Below, piece after piece: positions 60,574-64,000 of a DNA stretch of 64,000 nucleotides. The stretch spans positions 62,001 to 126,000 of the forward strand of contig DIXP01000118.1 in NCBI GenBank assembly GCA_002436065.1, written 5' to 3'. The notes under the pieces were generated by a model that searched no databases, had not been told where the DNA came from, and was given only the letters and a program-made list of their open reading frames with translations. Each line of letters starts with the position of its first letter. The first letter of the stretch is position 1. The position numbers and the translations under genes are program-made. The stretch comes from Chloroflexi bacterium UBA6077 (GTDB taxonomy: Bacteria; Chloroflexota; UBA6077).

Positions 60574-61773
60574 CTACTGGGGCTCGCGGCCGAGCTGCTC
60601 ACGGAATGTGGCCCGCAGCCGCTCCCTCAGCTCTGGTCGCAGCATCACGTCCACCCCGGTACAGGCCAGCAGGGTGCATCCGGAGGCGATGGTGCCGTCG
60701 GCGTACTCGGTGGCGGAGGCCACGGCGAACTCCGGGCTGTGGCCAGGGATCCCCTTCTCGCAGATCTTGAAGTAGGGATGGATGGTGGGGACCAACTGGC
60801 TCACGTCGCCGATATCGCTGGAGCCTACACCGCCCTCTTCAGGTGGTGTCTCGTAGGGAATGCCAAGCGCTTCCATGTTCTCCCGAAGGGTTTCGATCAT
60901 GGCTCTGTTGCAGACCCGTACCTTGTAGCTGATGCCCCGGGTCAACTTGGACTGAGTCCCTGTCTGCAGTGACGCCCCTTCCACCATCTGGGCGAACCGC
61001 TGTTCCAACTCCTCCAAGTCCTGCTGCTCTCTGGCTCGCACAAGGAACTGGGCGGCGGCGTAGTTGGGTACGATGTTGGGGGCATCGCCTCCGTGCGTGA
61101 TGATACCGTGAACCCTCGTGCCGGGCTTCATCATCTGCCGATAGGCGTTGGCACCGTTGAACAGTTGGATCACCGCGTCCAGGGCACTGATGCCCTTCTC
61201 GGGATAGGTCGAGGCGTGGGCCGACTTGCCGAAGTACTCCACATGGAAGTGGGTCACCGCCAGTGAGCCGCGGTCGAGCAGGGTCGAGTCGCGGGGATGC
61301 ATGATGATGGCCGCATCGAGGCCTCGGAACACCCCTGCCTTGGCCATGATCACCTTGCCGCCTCCCCCCTCCTCCCCTGGGGTGCCGATCACCTGGATAG
61401 TCCCTTTCAGGTCGGGGAGGGCGCGCTTGAGGGCTATGCCTGAGCCGACTCCCCACACGGCCATGAGATTGTGTCCGCAGGCGTGGCCGAGCTTCTCCAG
61501 AGCGTCGTACTCCGCCAGGAAGGCTACCTTTGGCTCACCCTGTCCCCAGGTGGCGACGAAGGCCGTCTCCAAGCCTGCCACTCCCCGCTCGACTGAGAAG
61601 CCCTCCTTCTCCAGCTCTGCGGCCAGCAGGGCGGCGGTCTTGAACTCTTGGAACTTCACCTCGGGGTTGGAGTGGATCGCGTGTGACATCTCGATCAGTC
61701 GGGGATGGAGAGCCCGAATCTCCCGGGCTATCCGCTCCTTCGCGGCTTCCACCGCGGCTTGCTCCGCTGCCAT
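60574..61773 (-). CDS. M20 family amidohydrolase
   Basis: This 399-residue zinc peptidase-type enzyme has GHACGHNLMAVW and IGTPGEEGGGGKV supplying metal ligands and the catalytic Glu. IMHPRDSTLLDRGSLAVTHF leads into the dimerisation domain (FGKSAHASTYPEKGISALDA). It most resembles the M20D group (aminobenzoyl-glutamate, indole-acetyl or N-acyl amino acid hydrolases). AGGAGGG precedes ATG 61773. The adjacent oligopeptide ABC transporter genes on the same strand suggest use of imported peptides or amides. Confidence 0.9.
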   Translation of the reverse strand: MAAEQAAVEAAKERIAREIRALHPRLIEMSHAIHSNPEVKFQEFKTAALLAAELEKEGFSVERGVAGLETAFVATWGQGEPKVAFLAEYDALEKLGHACGHNLMAVWGVGSGIALKRALPDLKGTIQVIGTPGEEGGGGKVIMAKAGVFRGLDAAIIMHPRDSTLLDRGSLAVTHFHVEYFGKSAHASTYPEKGISALDAVIQLFNGANAYRQMMKPGTRVHGIITHGGDAPNIVPNYAAAQFLVRAREQQDLEELEQRFAQMVEGASLQTGTQSKLTRGISYKVRVCNRAMIETLRENMEALGIPYETPPEEGGVGSSDIGDVSQLVPTIHPYFKICEKGIPGHSPEFAVASATEYADGTIASGCTLLACTGVDVMLRPELRERLRATFREQLGREPQ

Positions 61774-62216
61774 GACACCCTCCTAATGAAGTGGTGGGCC
61801 GGGACTCTAGGACACCAATGCATAAACCATTGGGTGCGGATCCCGGACGCCTGGGGTCTCTTGGAAATGAGCGAACATGCAGTGTCCGCAATTGGCATGC
61901 GAAACGGCTACGAAGTGCCTACCAGAGCAGGGTTTCGCCCGTTTCGCACCTACTAGCTACGGACTCGAGACAGTATAGACTCTGTGCCTACTGCCATCAT
62001 GCAACTGTAGAGAGATGGCAGGCAGATCGAAATGCTATCCTCGCAGCCGCCCATCCATCTCTCCCCGCACTCCGGCCAACAGTCCAACCCGAAGTCCTGA
62101 TTGAGCGTGTTGATCGGTCTCTTGCATCACACCAACCTACAGAGTTGGTGCAGACTACGAATAGGATCGATTATCTACCCTCATTGCAGCAAGAGTAATG
62201 AGGTCCACAGCCCAGA
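61774..62216. other. intergenic region before the M20 gene
   Basis: About 440 bases separate the oppF-type gene from the M20 gene. I see no convincing gene; a plus-strand ORF ending at 62198 has weak coding character. No terminator hairpin stands out. Confidence 0.3.
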
Positions 62217-63213
<997 letters not shown>

Positions 63214-63224
<11 letters not shown>

Positions 63225-64000
63225 GACCCGCACCTCCAGTCACGTCCACCCAGCAGGCTATCCTGTGCCCCTCGGCAACCGGCTCCAACGTCGGGTTCGT
63301 CTCCCGGCACTTCTGGATCGCATAGGTGCACCTGGGGGCAAAGGGGCATCCGGGAGGTGTGTCCACCAGGTCAGGCGGCAGTCCCTCGATCGGGATCAGC
63401 TTCTCCCGGCGCTCTTCGTCAATCCTCGGTATGCTCCTCAACAGCCCCAAGGTGTACGGATGCCTCGGGTTACCAAAGAGTTCCCCCGTCGGGGCGGTCT
63501 CAACGATGTAGCCGGCGTACATCACGTTGATCCTGTCCGTCATCCCAGCCACCACGCCCAGGTCATGGGTGATCAGAATGACCGCTGTCCCCAACTCTTT
63601 CTTGAGGTTCTTGATCAGGTCCAGGATCTGGGCCTGGATCGTCACGTCAAGCGCCGTCGTGGGCTCATCGGCGATCAGCAGCTTCGGGTTGCAGGAGAGC
63701 GCCATCGCGATCATCACCCTCTGCCGCATGCCGCCGCTGAACTGGTGGGGGTAGTCGTCCACTCGGCTCTTCGCCGATGGTATCCCTACCATGTCCAGCA
63801 GCTCAATGGCTCGCTTCCTGGCTGCCTTGCCGTCCATCCCCATGTGCAGCTCTACCCCTTCGGTAAGCTGCCGAGCGATGGTCAGTACCGGGTTGAGGCT
63901 GGTCATCGGGTCCTGGAAGATCATGGCGATCTCCTTGCCCCGAACCTTCCGGATCTCGTCCTCGCTCACCTTCAGCAGGTCCCTACCCTGGAAAATCACC
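63214..64000 (-). CDS. oppD: oligopeptide ABC transporter ATP-binding protein (OppD type), N-terminus outside window
   Basis: The gene runs in from the right edge; 261 residues are visible. The Q-loop AMIFQDPMTSLNPVLT, signature FSGGMRQRVMIAMAL, Walker B LLIADEPTTALDVT and H-loop LITHDLGVV are present, and Walker A lies beyond the edge. The Opp/Dpp C-terminal extension is CPFAPRCTYAIQKCR. The OppF gene starts inside its 3' end. Permease and binding-protein genes are expected to the right. Confidence 0.93.

Noticed and set aside
61791..62198. Plus-strand ORF of 135 codons before oppF
   Set aside because: The last 60 codons look slightly protein-like, but codon use is unlike the window and there is no ribosome-binding site or motif.

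Overview
The window is about 60% G+C bacterial chromosomal DNA, densely coding on both strands, with many GTG and TTG starts and many ATGA or GTGA gene overlaps. Gene content (type B and type A succinate dehydrogenases, PriA, Gmk, an NFACT/RqcH protein, GlsB-like protein, CsoR-thioredoxin, DUF3417-type alpha-glucan phosphorylase, MoxR-DUF58-DUF4129, tandem M16 peptidase) fits a Gram-positive-like or Chloroflexota-type bacterium. No rRNA is present, so the phylum is an inference of modest confidence. I found no tRNA, rRNA, CRISPR array or intact insertion sequence.

Layout. 1-5107: tail of an unknown gene, a PadR repressor with a large palindromic operator and two membrane proteins, a lipoprotein and an NmrA-like epimerase. 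5258-5739: a minus-strand row of very small ORFs, one apparently broken by a palindromic insertion. 6024-9863: a three-subunit molybdenum hydroxylase of the PaoABC type. 9897-17102: priA and gmk, an NFACT protein, GlsB-like, trxA and csoR, and rmlD. 17421-26656: zinc ribbon and rpsU, then a surface-polysaccharide cluster (two O-antigen ligase/polymerase-like proteins, a UDP-glucuronate decarboxylase, a LPG-synthase/flippase-like protein and three GT4 glycosyltransferases), mostly translationally coupled.

26807-36051: two complete succinate dehydrogenase/fumarate reductase operons of different architecture on the minus strand, separated by a putative MazEF-like toxin-antitoxin pair and by gene debris. 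That debris includes a copy of the last 11 codons of the neighbouring sdhB and a 25-codon copy of part of the DUF4129 gene found 7 kb away. A ferredoxin gene follows. 36266-43781: RidA, iron-dependent alcohol dehydrogenase, a Mug-type uracil-DNA glycosylase, the MoxR-DUF58-DUF4129 operon and an aminotransferase.

43854-55492: a glycosyltransferase, alpha-glucan phosphorylase, an unknown protein, a two-domain M16 protease, and an operon of a secreted NEW3-domain protein with an ABC-2 transporter. 55669-64000: YbaK deacylase, a conserved small protein, a CNNM/CBS/CorC protein, nicotinate phosphoribosyltransferase, an M20 amidohydrolase, and OppF/OppD ATPases running off the right edge.

The most unusual feature is repeat biology. 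GC-rich tandem hairpins are inserted in frame into priA and into a wzy-like gene. A simple repeat lies in frame in the M16 linker. Inverted pairs of an AGCTGATAGCTGACAGCT-type repeat bracket the leaders of two genes. Long perfect inverted repeats overlap stop codons at convergent gene ends.
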